A stretch of DNA of 64,000 bases, from the NCBI GenBank assembly GCA_039810245.1, contig JBDHWQ010000024.1, positions 1 through 64,000 of the forward strand. Direction: 5' to 3'. The position numbers and the translations under genes were made by a program. The notes under the pieces were generated by a model. It had not been told where the DNA came from. It saw only the letters and a program-made list of their open reading frames with translations, and ran no database searches. Numbering within the stretch: the stretch's first letter is position 1; every line of letters starts with the position of its first letter. Source of the stretch: CALDSL01 sp039810245. Lineage in GTDB: Bacteria; Chloroflexota; Anaerolineae; Anaerolineales; Anaerolineaceae. Positions 25,874 through 34,338 of this stretch are shown here, in pieces.

Positions 25874-26629
25874 ATGCCACCCACCCGGCGAGACGCCACC
25901 ACCCTGACTCTGCCCGGCCGCCAGAAACCCTACGTGCTGGCGCACCGCGGTAACCGTGCCCTGCTGCCCGAAAACACACTGCCTGCCTTCCAGCGCGCGC
26001 TGGAGGATGGAGCGGACATCCTGGAAACCGACCTGCACCTTTCAGCGGATGGGGTGTTCATGTGCATTCATGATGCCACGCTGGAGCGCACTACCGATGG
26101 CAGCGGCCCGGTAGCGGCTAAAACTTTGGCCGAGTTGAAACAGCTCAACGCGGCCAAGGGCTGGGCCGGTCTGGCGCGCATGTCCATCCCGACCCTGGCC
26201 GAACTGGCGGCGATTCTACCGCCTGACCGCGCGATTGCCCTTGAGCTCAAGACCGACCGCTTTCTGGAACCGGTGGTGTGCCGGCAGTTGGCGGATGCGT
26301 TGGGAGAATACGGCGTGCGCACGCGCACGGTTGTGCTGTCGTTCTCATTCGAGCGCATACAGGCGGTCAAACGCGCCGCGCCGGAGATTCCCATTGGGCT
26401 GATAACCATGTCGCGTTATCTGCCCCCGCGTGGATTGGAAATGATCGGGCCGATCTGGCCGCTGGCATTGGCCAACCCACTGTACGGCTGGCTGGCGCAC
26501 CGGCGCGGTGTGCTTTTTTGCCCGCTGGACCCTACCCCGGATAAACGCCTGTGGCTGTACCGTCTGCTGGGGGCGGACGCGGTGCTGACCGACAATCCGG
26601 CTGAGACCGTGCGCCGCTTACGTGGTTGA
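25874..26629 (+). CDS. glycerophosphodiester phosphodiesterase family protein (second copy)
   Basis: A GDPD TIM barrel of 251 residues with His24-Arg25-Gly, Glu33-Asn-Thr, Glu51-x-Asp53 and His66-Asp. Near the C-terminus, Gly-Ala-Asp-Ala-Val-Leu-Thr-Asp-Asn-Pro is the standard closing motif. The start is the ATG after CCGGAGAAA; the open frame runs further upstream, but only through the nucleosidase gene. It differs clearly from the GDPD at 5.3 kb: it carries a hydrophobic insertion (Pro-Ile-Trp-Pro-Leu-Ala-Leu) around 200, which may contact the membrane. No signal peptide. Confidence 0.88.
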   Translation: MPPTRRDATTLTLPGRQKPYVLAHRGNRALLPENTLPAFQRALEDGADILETDLHLSADGVFMCIHDATLERTTDGSGPVAAKTLAELKQLNAAKGWAGLARMSIPTLAELAAILPPDRAIALELKTDRFLEPVVCRQLADALGEYGVRTRTVVLSFSFERIQAVKRAAPEIPIGLITMSRYLPPRGLEMIGPIWPLALANPLYGWLAHRRGVLFCPLDPTPDKRLWLYRLLGADAVLTDNPAETVRRLRG

Positions 26630-26630
26630 G

Positions 26631-26636
26631 TATAAT
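26631..26636 (+). promoter_or_regulatory. -10 (TATAAT) of the APP1-like gene
   Basis: TATAAT begins one base after the upstream stop codon and 31 nt before the next start codon. No clear -35. Confidence 0.45.
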
Positions 26637-26667
26637 AAGAGCAACATACTGGTAGGGAGAAGTAACA

Positions 26668-28038
26668 GTGACAGACTGGCAGAGTGTGATCGCGCATTTC
26701 GCGAACAATATTGAAGTGCATTTTGATGAGCTGAAAAACCGCATGGCGCAGCGCATGGGGTACGAGCGGCTCAAAATCGTTCCTTACCGCGGATACGGGC
26801 GGCAGGAGCGGCTGTACCTCAAGGGGCGCGTGCTGGAAAACAAGGGTGAAGCCCCGGCCGGTGAAAACGATCACCTGTGGAATAACCTGGTCAATATGTA
26901 CCGGCGCATGGAAAGCAATGAAATCCCGCATGCGCGCATTCTGGCCAGCTTTGAAGGCGTCGAGCAGGAAGTCCAGGCCAACGAAGAGGGTTTTTTTGAG
27001 GTATGGATCCAGCCACGCACCAAACTTCCGGAAGATCGTGTCTGGCATCCGGTGCACCTGCGCCTGTTGGACCCGCAGGAAGACGGTGGCGCGCCGGTCG
27101 AAGCGGTGGGCGAAGTATTCGTGCCGCCACCTACCGCGCAGTTCGCGGTGATCAGCGATATCGATGACACCGTGCTCAAATCCGACGCCACCCACCTGCT
27201 GCGCATGGCTCGCAACGTATTTTTGGGCAACGCGCGCACGCGGCTGCCCTTCCCCGGTGTGGCGGCGTTGTACCGCGCGCTGCTAGACGGGCCGCACGGC
27301 AACGCGCTCAACCCGCTGTTTTTCGTCTCATCCAGTCCCTGGAATCTGTACAACCTGCTGGCCGAGTTCTTCCACCTGCAAAACATTCCACTGGGGCCAA
27401 TCCTGTTCCTGCGCGATTGGGGCCTCACGGAAACAGAGTTACTGCCCACCAAAAACCAGGAGTACAAGCTGGGCGTCATCCGCCAGATGATGGAATTCTA
27501 CCCGGAATTGCCATTTATCCTGGTTGGCGATAGTGGTCAGGAAGACCCCGAGATCTACACCAAAATTACCAGCCAATTCCCCCGACGCGTACTGGCGGTA
27601 TACATCCGCAACGTGGTGCACGACTTGAAGCGGCCTGAAGCGGTGCGCAAACTGGCGGAAAAAGTAATTGAGGCCCACAGCACGCTGGTGCTGGCGGATG
27701 ACAGCCTATCGATTGCGCGCCACGCCGCCAGCCAGGGATGGATATCCCCCCAGGCCCTGCACGGAATCGAGTTTGAGAAAGACAAGGACACCGCCCCACC
27801 CACTCCGGTGGAAAAACTGCTGGGCGACGAGCAGCCCGATGCGCAAACCGTGGTGGTTCAGGAAGGCACACCGGCGCGTAATGTCGAGGTGGTGAAGGGC
27901 GAAGCGATCGAGACGGCGCTGCAGGAAAGCAAGCAGGAGGGTCAGAAGCCGCCCACTATCATCATCCAGCCTGAAGGGAAAACAGCAGAGGGCCAGAACC
28001 CGGCTGTTCCTACCAACACATCAGAAGAGGAGAGCTAA
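26668..28038 (+). CDS. APP1-like phosphatase domain protein (DUF2183)
   Basis: 456 residues from a GTG start with GGTAGGGAG upstream. The central domain carries the HAD-like Asp-Ile-Asp-Asp-Thr-Val-Leu-Lys (about 168-175), Ser-Ser-Ser-Pro-Trp-Asn-Leu-Tyr and Gly-Asp-Ser-Gly-Gln-Glu-Asp-Pro-Glu motifs. These define the DUF2183 catalytic domain of yeast Mg-dependent phosphatidate phosphatase App1. The first ~150 residues form the usual beta-rich N-domain; the last ~90 are acidic, Pro/Glu-rich and probably disordered. No signal peptide or membrane helix. Likely acts on phosphatidate or a similar phosphomonoester at the inner membrane. An aldo/keto reductase follows 2 nt downstream. Confidence 0.85.
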   Translation: MTDWQSVIAHFANNIEVHFDELKNRMAQRMGYERLKIVPYRGYGRQERLYLKGRVLENKGEAPAGENDHLWNNLVNMYRRMESNEIPHARILASFEGVEQEVQANEEGFFEVWIQPRTKLPEDRVWHPVHLRLLDPQEDGGAPVEAVGEVFVPPPTAQFAVISDIDDTVLKSDATHLLRMARNVFLGNARTRLPFPGVAALYRALLDGPHGNALNPLFFVSSSPWNLYNLLAEFFHLQNIPLGPILFLRDWGLTETELLPTKNQEYKLGVIRQMMEFYPELPFILVGDSGQEDPEIYTKITSQFPRRVLAVYIRNVVHDLKRPEAVRKLAEKVIEAHSTLVLADDSLSIARHAASQGWISPQALHGIEFEKDKDTAPPTPVEKLLGDEQPDAQTVVVQEGTPARNVEVVKGEAIETALQESKQEGQKPPTIIIQPEGKTAEGQNPAVPTNTSEEES

Positions 28039-28040
28039 GC

Positions 28041-28991
28041 ATGCAGTATCGCCCATTAGGCAAGTCCGGCGTGCGCGTATCGGTGATAGGGCTGGGCGGC
28101 AACCGCCTGGGCCTGGAAGGCAAAGTGCCGCAGGAAGAAGTCAACCGCATTATCGACGCGGCGCAAGATGCGGGCATCAATTTTATCGATTCGGCCAACG
28201 TATACACCGGCGGGCGATCGGAAGAGACGCTGGGCGCAGCCCTCAAAGGCCGCTGGGACCGGTTTGTGCTTGCCACCAAATTCACGATGAAGACCGGCGA
28301 AGGCCCCAACGATCGCGGCGCATCGCGCTATCACCTGCAGAACGCGCTGGAAGCCAGCCTGCGCCGGCTGCAGAGCGATCATATCGACCTGTATTACGTG
28401 CATAACTGGGATGCCAACACGGCCGTGGATGAGACCCTGCGCGCGCTGGACGACGCGGTGCGCAGCGGCAAGGTGCGCTATGTTGGCGCATCGAATTTCG
28501 CGGCGTGGCAGTTGGCCTATAGCAACCTGCTGGCCGAGCTGCGCGGCTGGTCGCAGTTTGTGTGCGTGCAGTCAGAATACAACATGTTCACGCGCGGGCT
28601 GGAGCGCGAAGTGATCCCCTACTGCCAGGCACATGGCGTGGGCGTGGTGCCCTACTTCCCCCTGGCCGGCGGATTTCTAACCGGCAAGTACCGTCGCGGG
28701 CAGGCTGCCCCGGCAGGATCCCGCGGCGAAAAAAGTCCCTACGTGCAAGGCTTTATGAACGATGTGCATTTCGGCATACTGGAAGGGTTGGAAGCCTGGG
28801 CCGCTGCGCGCGGTCATGAACTTAATGAGCTGGCGCAGGCATGGTTGCTGGCGCAGCCGCAGGTGTGCTCGGTGATCACCGGCGCAACCTCCGCGGAACA
28901 GGTGCAGAGCAATGCAACCGCCGGCGATTGGAGTCTGACGCCCGAGGAAGCGCAGGAAGTCACGGCGATGCTGGATACATTGAAGAAATAA
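28041..28991 (+). CDS. aldo/keto reductase
   Basis: An NADPH-dependent (beta/alpha)8 oxidoreductase of 316 residues. The catalytic tetrad is visible as Asp50, Tyr55, Lys80 and His121, with Gly-Ala-Ser-Asn-Phe in the middle and an NADP-binding Ile-Thr-Gly-Ala-Thr-Ser near the end. It resembles the YghZ/Kv-beta-like subgroup (start Met-x-Tyr-Arg-x-Leu-Gly-x-Ser-Gly). The substrate is unknown. It forms a tight operon with the APP1-like gene. Confidence 0.9.
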   Translation: MQYRPLGKSGVRVSVIGLGGNRLGLEGKVPQEEVNRIIDAAQDAGINFIDSANVYTGGRSEETLGAALKGRWDRFVLATKFTMKTGEGPNDRGASRYHLQNALEASLRRLQSDHIDLYYVHNWDANTAVDETLRALDDAVRSGKVRYVGASNFAAWQLAYSNLLAELRGWSQFVCVQSEYNMFTRGLEREVIPYCQAHGVGVVPYFPLAGGFLTGKYRRGQAAPAGSRGEKSPYVQGFMNDVHFGILEGLEAWAAARGHELNELAQAWLLAQPQVCSVITGATSAEQVQSNATAGDWSLTPEEAQEVTAMLDTLKK

Positions 28992-29067
28992 AGCTTACGC
29001 GCAACCTAAGCGGGTTTCTTGCGTAGATAGTAATGGTAGATTGGATGAGAAAGGACAAGAGGAATAC

Positions 29068-29334
29068 ATGAATAACATTCCCACCGAACCCAAAGGGCGC
29101 GGGCGCAGCGGGTTCACCAGCCCGCTTTCCGCGCGTGGTTTCCCCCGCTGGACAGTTTACGCCATGGCGTTGATCGGCGCAGCATATATTCTCAATCCCG
29201 GCGCGGGTGTTTTTGAGCTGCTGCCCGATAATCTGCCCATCGTCGGCAACCTGGACGAAGGCGCTGCGTTTATGGCGCTGTGGTACGGGCTGATGGAGCT
29301 GAAAGAAACACGCAAACTGCGCCGAGGAAGTTGA
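29068..29334 (+). CDS. small DUF1232 (YkvA-like) membrane protein
   Basis: An 88-residue protein with one or two short hydrophobic segments around 32-50 and 65-78. The Leu-Leu-Pro-Asp-Asn-Leu-Pro-Ile-Val-Gly-Asn-Leu-Asp-Glu core corresponds to the family's Pro-x-Asp-Leu-Ile-Pro-Asp-x-Ile-Pro-x-x-Gly-x-x-Asp-Asp consensus. The N-terminus is polar and Gly/Arg-rich. The ATG follows AGAGGA; an upstream in-frame TTG is less likely. Function unknown. Confidence 0.7.
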   Translation: MNNIPTEPKGRGRSGFTSPLSARGFPRWTVYAMALIGAAYILNPGAGVFELLPDNLPIVGNLDEGAAFMALWYGLMELKETRKLRRGS

Positions 29335-29394
29335 GCAGTCTTTCCCGCGTGATGCAGGCAGGCACGCGGGCCGTCTTTGCATTTTTGTAAGCTA

Positions 29395-29424
29395 GCGCGC
29401 CCGCAAAGAACGGGCGCGCGCTTT
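29395..29424 (+). terminator. probable terminator hairpin after the DUF1232 gene
   Basis: 9-bp stem (GCGCGCCCG / CGGGCGCGC), 7-nt loop, followed shortly by TTT-C-ATT. Moderate. Confidence 0.5.
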
Positions 29425-29429
29425 CATTC

Positions 29430-29435
29430 TATAAT
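29430..29435 (+). promoter_or_regulatory. -10 (TATAAT) of the sensor kinase gene
   Basis: TATAAT about 165 nt before the ATG; the interval is non-coding and would be an mRNA leader of ~160 nt with an AAGCCCGCAAGGGGGCGT hairpin. No known riboswitch was recognised. Confidence 0.45.
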
Positions 29436-29600
29436 CATTTTATTCAAGTCACTGCTCCTGCACCCGTAAGCTGAATTTTTTCAAGCCCGCAAGGGGGCGT
29501 ACCATACCCGGGTAACATCGCCGCCAAAAACAACATATGCGCAATATTCGTGTGCACTTTTTGCGTGCCTGTACCCGGATCTCCATGAATTTGAGGTCCT

Positions 29601-31892
29601 ATGAACGTTGCCGGTGAGCCACCAGTTCTGTTGAACCTGATTGGCGCAATCTTATTTCTTGGACTGACCGGGCTTGTCATCTGGAAAGCAAGACTGCGCC
29701 CATTTGGGGCTGGCACGTTGATCGCGCTCGGCTTGATTTCCGCAGCGCTGTTTGGCATCCAGGCGGCCAGCACGGCGGAGATGTTAAGTATGTTCCAGCC
29801 GCGCGTATTGGCGAATGTACCTGCCTACGGCACGGCGTTGCTATGTTGGGCATTTCTGGGCTTTAGCCTGCAATTTCTCCACGCGCCGGCTGCTCCGCGC
29901 GGAACCATGCGCGGTTGGGTAGCCATGCTTCTGCTGCCGCTGGGATGTATCGCACTGGACAGTAACCCGCTGGCAAACCTGCGCGACGTACTCTGGAGCA
30001 ACGGCACGCTCGAGCTGCGCCGGGATGTCCTGTGCTGGTATCTACTGCAGGGCGTAAGCGCGGCCTGCCTGCTGACGGCGGCAATCTTTACGTTGCGCGC
30101 GCACGCGCGCACGCGCCAGCCCATGCACCGCAACCGCACGCGCTATCTGTATGCGGGCTGGCTGTTGTTGGCCGGCGGCGCCGCGCTGACGTATGCCGGT
30201 TGGGTGCTGCCTGCCTTCCTGCTATACCTGGTTTGCGTGCCGCTGCTGGTAACCATCACCCTGGTGCACCAGCTCCCCGATCTGCGCGTTGCGCTGCGCC
30301 AGGGTGCGAGTTACGCGATCATGGCCGCGCTCACCGCCGTGTTGTTTGTGGGTGCATTTACCACCGTGCAGCGCGCAATTCAGCAGCAAAGCAGCTACAA
30401 CCCGGTGCTGGCCGGTGCAATCATTGCCCTGGTGCTGGCGCTGCTGTTTAACCCGCTGCTGGCGCTGATCCGCAAGGGTGTGAACCACATGATCCACGGG
30501 CAGGATTATCATCCGGCTGAGGTGGTGCGCGAATACAGCCAGAGCACCAGTAACATCCTCGACCTGGAGCTGCTGGCGGCGGTCTCTACCGGCGCGATAC
30601 GCCAGGTGCTGGGACTGGAAGACGCCCGGCTGGTGGTAGTAGAACCGCGCCAGGATGGCGACCGCGGCGGGTACCACCTGCGACCTATTACCAGTGCTAA
30701 CCAGCCGGCGATGGATACCGGCAGCGTGGCGTTCAACAGCCCACTGGCAGGCTTCTTCCTGCATGACCACCGTCCATTGACCCAGTATGACGTTGATTTT
30801 CTCCCCGCCTTCAGAGAAACGCCCAAAGAAGAGCTGGATTGGCTTACCAAAACAGGCATGGTGGCTTACGTCCCGATTCTGGCGCACAACGAATGGATCG
30901 GGCTGCTGGCGGTAGGGCGCAAACGCTCTGGCGACAGCTTTTCGGATGCCGATATGCTGCTGCTGACCGCGCTGGCCAACCAGACGGCCGCTTCGCTGGA
31001 TAATGCTCACCTGGTGCAGCACCTGGTGGCGCTCAATAATGAGCTGCAGAAAGCCTACAACGACCTGAATTATGCCAACCAGCGGCTGGAAAAACTGGAT
31101 CGCACCAAGTCGGACTTCATCCAGGTGGCATCCCACGAGCTGCGTACGCCGATCACCCTGCTGATGGGCTACAGCGACATCCTCGCCGGTGAGCCGGGTA
31201 TTTTGGACAACATGTTCCTGGCGCAGACGGTGTCAGGCATACGCACAGGTGCCGCGCGGATGCAGGAGATCGTGGCCAGCATGCTGGATATGGCCAAAAT
31301 TGACAGCCGCAGCCTGCGCCTATCGCCCAAGCCACTATCGCTGCCGGCCCTGGTACGCAGTGTACAGGCTGGGCTGGCGCGCTCGATGCTTGACCGCCAA
31401 ATTGCATTCGATCTGCTGGAGCTAAACCGGCTGCCCAACGTGGAAGCGGACGTGGATGCGCTGCACAAAGTTTTCCAGCAGTTGTTGAGCAACGCGGTCA
31501 AATTCACGCCGAATGGCGGCAAGGTCAACGTGCTGCAGCGCGCGCTGCCGGCCGGAGAAAGCCCGCTGGAAGTCGATTCGGTCGAAGTGGTGGTACAGGA
31601 TACCGGTATCGGCATCGAGCCGGAGCTGCAAGACTTGATCTTCACTAAGTTCTACCAGACCGGCGATGTAAACCTGCACTCCACCAGCAAATCACGCTTC
31701 AAGGGTAGCGGCGCCGGGCTGGGGCTGTCGATTGTGAGCGGCATCGTGGAAGCGCATGGCGGCAAGATCTGGGCGGTCAGCACAGGGTACGATGAAGTCA
31801 ACTGCCCGGGCAGCGAGTTCCACGTGGTGCTGCCCGTGTGCCAGGCCGACCGGCCTGCCGCGGCGCAGCCAGAGTCGGAAAATACACCTTAA
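29601..31892 (+). CDS. membrane sensor histidine kinase (7TM - GAF - HisKA - HATPase)
   Basis: A 763-residue kinase. About eight hydrophobic segments fill residues 1-290, like the N-terminal membrane domain of 7TM-type kinases. A GAF-like region (about 315-470) and a short coiled coil follow. The DHp helix has His512 in Ser-His-Glu-Leu-Arg-Thr-Pro. The HATPase domain has Asn-Ala-Val-Lys-Phe-Thr-Pro (N-box), Asp-Thr-Gly-Ile-Gly-Ile (G1) and Gly-Ala-Gly-Leu-Gly-Leu (G2). No response regulator is adjacent, so it is an orphan here. Signal unknown. Ends 33 bp from the convergent murE. Confidence 0.92.
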   Translation: MNVAGEPPVLLNLIGAILFLGLTGLVIWKARLRPFGAGTLIALGLISAALFGIQAASTAEMLSMFQPRVLANVPAYGTALLCWAFLGFSLQFLHAPAAPRGTMRGWVAMLLLPLGCIALDSNPLANLRDVLWSNGTLELRRDVLCWYLLQGVSAACLLTAAIFTLRAHARTRQPMHRNRTRYLYAGWLLLAGGAALTYAGWVLPAFLLYLVCVPLLVTITLVHQLPDLRVALRQGASYAIMAALTAVLFVGAFTTVQRAIQQQSSYNPVLAGAIIALVLALLFNPLLALIRKGVNHMIHGQDYHPAEVVREYSQSTSNILDLELLAAVSTGAIRQVLGLEDARLVVVEPRQDGDRGGYHLRPITSANQPAMDTGSVAFNSPLAGFFLHDHRPLTQYDVDFLPAFRETPKEELDWLTKTGMVAYVPILAHNEWIGLLAVGRKRSGDSFSDADMLLLTALANQTAASLDNAHLVQHLVALNNELQKAYNDLNYANQRLEKLDRTKSDFIQVASHELRTPITLLMGYSDILAGEPGILDNMFLAQTVSGIRTGAARMQEIVASMLDMAKIDSRSLRLSPKPLSLPALVRSVQAGLARSMLDRQIAFDLLELNRLPNVEADVDALHKVFQQLLSNAVKFTPNGGKVNVLQRALPAGESPLEVDSVEVVVQDTGIGIEPELQDLIFTKFYQTGDVNLHSTSKSRFKGSGAGLGLSIVSGIVEAHGGKIWAVSTGYDEVNCPGSEFHVVLPVCQADRPAAAQPESENTP

Positions 31893-31925
31893 GGCCGATC
31901 ACGTCCTTTCAGGCGCATATGCGAG

Positions 31926-33503
31926 TTAACCTGCCTGATCCTGCGTGGGCAGGTATGGCATGGGCGGGCCTTCAACGCCAAGCAAATCTGCCAGCGCGGC
32001 GCGCATGGCGGTGCGGTCATCCCACAGGTACTCGGTCTGGCCAAAGCACATCGACTGTTCGTGACCCTTGCCACACGAGATCACCATGTCGCCGGGCTGT
32101 GCCTTGCGCAGCGCCAGTCGGATCGCCTCGCCGCGATCGGGCACGCGATAAAAACTCTGCCCCTCTACCCCACCGGCGGAGACCGCGGCCGCGGCCATTT
32201 CGGCCAGGATCGCGTCCAATGATTCAGTCCGGGGGTCTTCAGCGGTGAGGATGGTGATATCCGCCAGCCGCGCTGATTCTTTGGCCATCATGCGGCGTTT
32301 CATCCGGTCGCGCAGGCCGGCTGAGCCAAACACCACGATCACGCGGCCGGCGGTCATGGCGCGCGCGGTCTGCAGCGCGCAGCGCAGAGCAAACGGCGTG
32401 TGGGCAAAATCGACAATTGCGGTGAATGGCTGGCCCAGGTCAATACGCTCCATGCGCCCCGGCACCCCTTCCAGGCTGGCAATGCCCTGCGCGGCCACCC
32501 GCGCATCGATACCCAGGCCGGTGATGCAGGCACCCAGTGCGGCCAGACAGTTGGAGACATTGAAATCACCCAGCAGATTGGGCCGAACTTCCACCGAAAA
32601 ACCAGGGCCGCTGGCGGTGAAAACCAGCCGCCCATCCTCGTAATGTACATCCTGCGCGACGAAGTCCGCGCCTGGATATAGACTATACGCAACCTGGCGT
32701 ACCTGGCTGACCTTTTCCAGGTACGCATATGACTGGTCGTCGCGATTGAGAACTGCCAGCGGCGCCACCCCGCCTGGCTTGGGCTGCGTGCGCGCCAGGC
32801 TATCAAACAGCATGCCTTTCGCAGCGCGGTAGGCTTCATACGAGCCGTGATAGTCGAGGTGCTCGTGGGTGATATTGGTCACTACGCCGATATCAAACTC
32901 GCAGGCGGTGACGCGGTGCTGCGCCAGCCCATGCGAGGTCGATTCCAGCACCACGTGGGTCAGCCCGGCGTCGCGCATGTGTGCCAGGTAGCGCTGCACA
33001 TCCGGCGCTTCGGGAGTGGTGACGTGAAAGCCGGTGTCGATTTCTTCATCGCCAATAATCGCATTGACGGTGGAGATCATCCCGGCGCGGATGCCGGCCT
33101 GCTGCAGGATTTTATAAATCAGGTTTGAGGTGGTGGTCTTGCCATCCGTGCCGGTCACGCCGATTACGGTCAGATGCCGGGCCGGAAAGCCGTAAAAGGC
33201 AGCCGAAAGATAGGCCAGCGCCACGCGTGTATCTTCCACCTGCACATAAGGCGCGCTGGTCAGCGCAATGTGCTGTGACCCGACCACAGCCGCCGCCCCA
33301 CGCACCAGCGCATCGGGAATATAGCGGTGGCCGTCGGTACTGCCGCCGCTCATCGCCACGAACAGGTTGCCGGGCTGCACCGCGCGCGAATCGAGCGCAA
33401 TGCCGGTGATCTCTACCGCGGGCAGCGGGCCGGCCGGGGCCAGCGGGCGCACCGGGATATCTGCAAACAGGCGCTCCAGCGTGGGATGGATTTGTGCATT
33501 CAT
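31926..33503 (-). CDS. murE: UDP-N-acetylmuramoyl-tripeptide synthetase MurE
   Basis: Adds the third (diamino acid) residue to UDP-MurNAc-L-Ala-D-Glu in peptidoglycan synthesis. 525 residues: an N-terminal UDP-binding domain, the Mur-ligase ATP loop Gly-Thr-Asp-Gly-Lys-Thr-Thr at 118-124, and the His-Leu-Asp-Tyr-His-Gly-Ser segment. The C-terminal domain carries Glu-Asp-Pro-Arg where meso-DAP enzymes have Asp-Asn-Pro-Arg, so the amino acid used (DAP, ornithine or lysine) is uncertain. The ATG is fixed by GGGAGGTGAA; an upstream in-frame TTG lies within that site. It lies alone, away from other mur genes, downstream of the Fo genes and their terminator. Confidence 0.93.
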   Translation of the reverse strand: MNAQIHPTLERLFADIPVRPLAPAGPLPAVEITGIALDSRAVQPGNLFVAMSGGSTDGHRYIPDALVRGAAAVVGSQHIALTSAPYVQVEDTRVALAYLSAAFYGFPARHLTVIGVTGTDGKTTTSNLIYKILQQAGIRAGMISTVNAIIGDEEIDTGFHVTTPEAPDVQRYLAHMRDAGLTHVVLESTSHGLAQHRVTACEFDIGVVTNITHEHLDYHGSYEAYRAAKGMLFDSLARTQPKPGGVAPLAVLNRDDQSYAYLEKVSQVRQVAYSLYPGADFVAQDVHYEDGRLVFTASGPGFSVEVRPNLLGDFNVSNCLAALGACITGLGIDARVAAQGIASLEGVPGRMERIDLGQPFTAIVDFAHTPFALRCALQTARAMTAGRVIVVFGSAGLRDRMKRRMMAKESARLADITILTAEDPRTESLDAILAEMAAAAVSAGGVEGQSFYRVPDRGEAIRLALRKAQPGDMVISCGKGHEQSMCFGQTEYLWDDRTAMRAALADLLGVEGPPMPYLPTQDQAG

Positions 33504-33518
33504 TTCACCTCCCAATGG

Positions 33519-33547
33519 AAAAGGGGTTTTGGCGCTGCCAAAACCCC
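33519..33547 (-). terminator. rho-independent terminator between the Fo genes and murE
   Basis: On the minus strand: 10-bp perfect stem (GGGGTTTTGG / CCAAAACCCC), 5-nt loop, then T4. It lies 23 bp after the b-delta stop and 15 bp before the murE start, so murE must rely on read-through or an unseen promoter. Confidence 0.85.
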
Positions 33548-33570
33548 TCTCCCTCTTCTCCTCGAAAATG

Positions 33571-34308
33571 TTACTGCAAGTTCTGGCGCAGGTTCTGCAG
33601 TTGTCCGGCTACCGAGCCGTCGACCATGCGGTCGCCAACTCGCAGCACCAACCCACCCAGAATGGACGGATCCACGCGGAAGGTAACGCTGCCAGCGCCA
33701 CCCACCTGGTTGAGCACATCGCGCTTAATCGTCTCCTGCTCCTCAGCGGTGAGCGGAAGGGCGCTGGTCACTTCGGCGGACGCGCCGCTCAGCGACTGGC
33801 CTTCCAGCACCGAGACGCGGCCGGATTTCACGCCCGAAAAGAAGTCATTGACCAGGGCGTGCTGGCGGCGCTCGTCGAGCGATTCACCGATCAACTTCTG
33901 CGTTGCGGCGATTGCCAGGGCGGCTACCTGCCCGCGCACTTCGCTGAGAATGCGGTTGCGTTCGTCTTCCACTTCAGCCAGGCGCTGATCGCGCATCTTA
34001 TTGATCTCGGCTTCGCGCTGCACGCGCACTTCGCGCTCGGCGACTTCGGCGCGGTCGGTGGCTTCGCGCACCACGTCAGCGGCCTTTGCCTGAGCTTCAG
34101 CGACGATCTGGCTGGCTTGGCGTTCGGCATTGGCGCGGGCTTCCGCGGCCACCTGCGCATCTTCCAGGCCCTGGGCGATCATCTTGCGGCGCTTATCCAT
34201 CATGTTCAGCAGCGGCTGGTAAGCCCAGGCGCGTAGCGTCACGAACAGGATGAAGAAACTGAGGATGTGAATGAGCAGGTATCCAAGGTTAATACCCAGT
34301 GCTTCCAA
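33571..34308 (-). CDS. atpF: ATP synthase subunit b fused to the C-terminal domain of delta
   Basis: The peripheral stalk of FoF1-ATP synthase, 245 residues. Residues 9-30 are the single membrane helix of b. Residues 35-165 are its long Ala/Glu/Arg-rich coiled coil ending in the Val-Ala-Ala-Leu-Ala-x-x-Ala-x-x-Lys-Leu-Ile-Gly-Glu motif of normal b subunits, which usually stop near here. Residues 177-245 then match the C-terminal domain of delta (AtpH): Val-Thr-Ser-Ala-Leu-Pro-Leu-Thr, Val-Asp-Pro-Ser-Ile-Leu-Gly-Gly and Val-Gly-Asp-Arg-Met-Val-Asp-Gly-Ser-Val. The N-terminal helical domain of delta, which binds alpha, is absent and not encoded next door. Mycobacterial b-delta proteins fuse a whole delta; this one does not. 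Confidence 0.9.
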   Translation of the reverse strand: MEALGINLGYLLIHILSFFILFVTLRAWAYQPLLNMMDKRRKMIAQGLEDAQVAAEARANAERQASQIVAEAQAKAADVVREATDRAEVAEREVRVQREAEINKMRDQRLAEVEDERNRILSEVRGQVAALAIAATQKLIGESLDERRQHALVNDFFSGVKSGRVSVLEGQSLSGASAEVTSALPLTAEEQETIKRDVLNQVGGAGSVTFRVDPSILGGLVLRVGDRMVDGSVAGQLQNLRQNLQ

Positions 34309-34338
34309 GGCAGTACTCCTTTCTCGGCTGGACCGGTA

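Noticed and set aside
29440..29600. Fluoride or c-di-GMP riboswitch in the kinase leader
   Set aside because: Short matches to consensus pieces appeared only on the wrong strand or without the conserved core.
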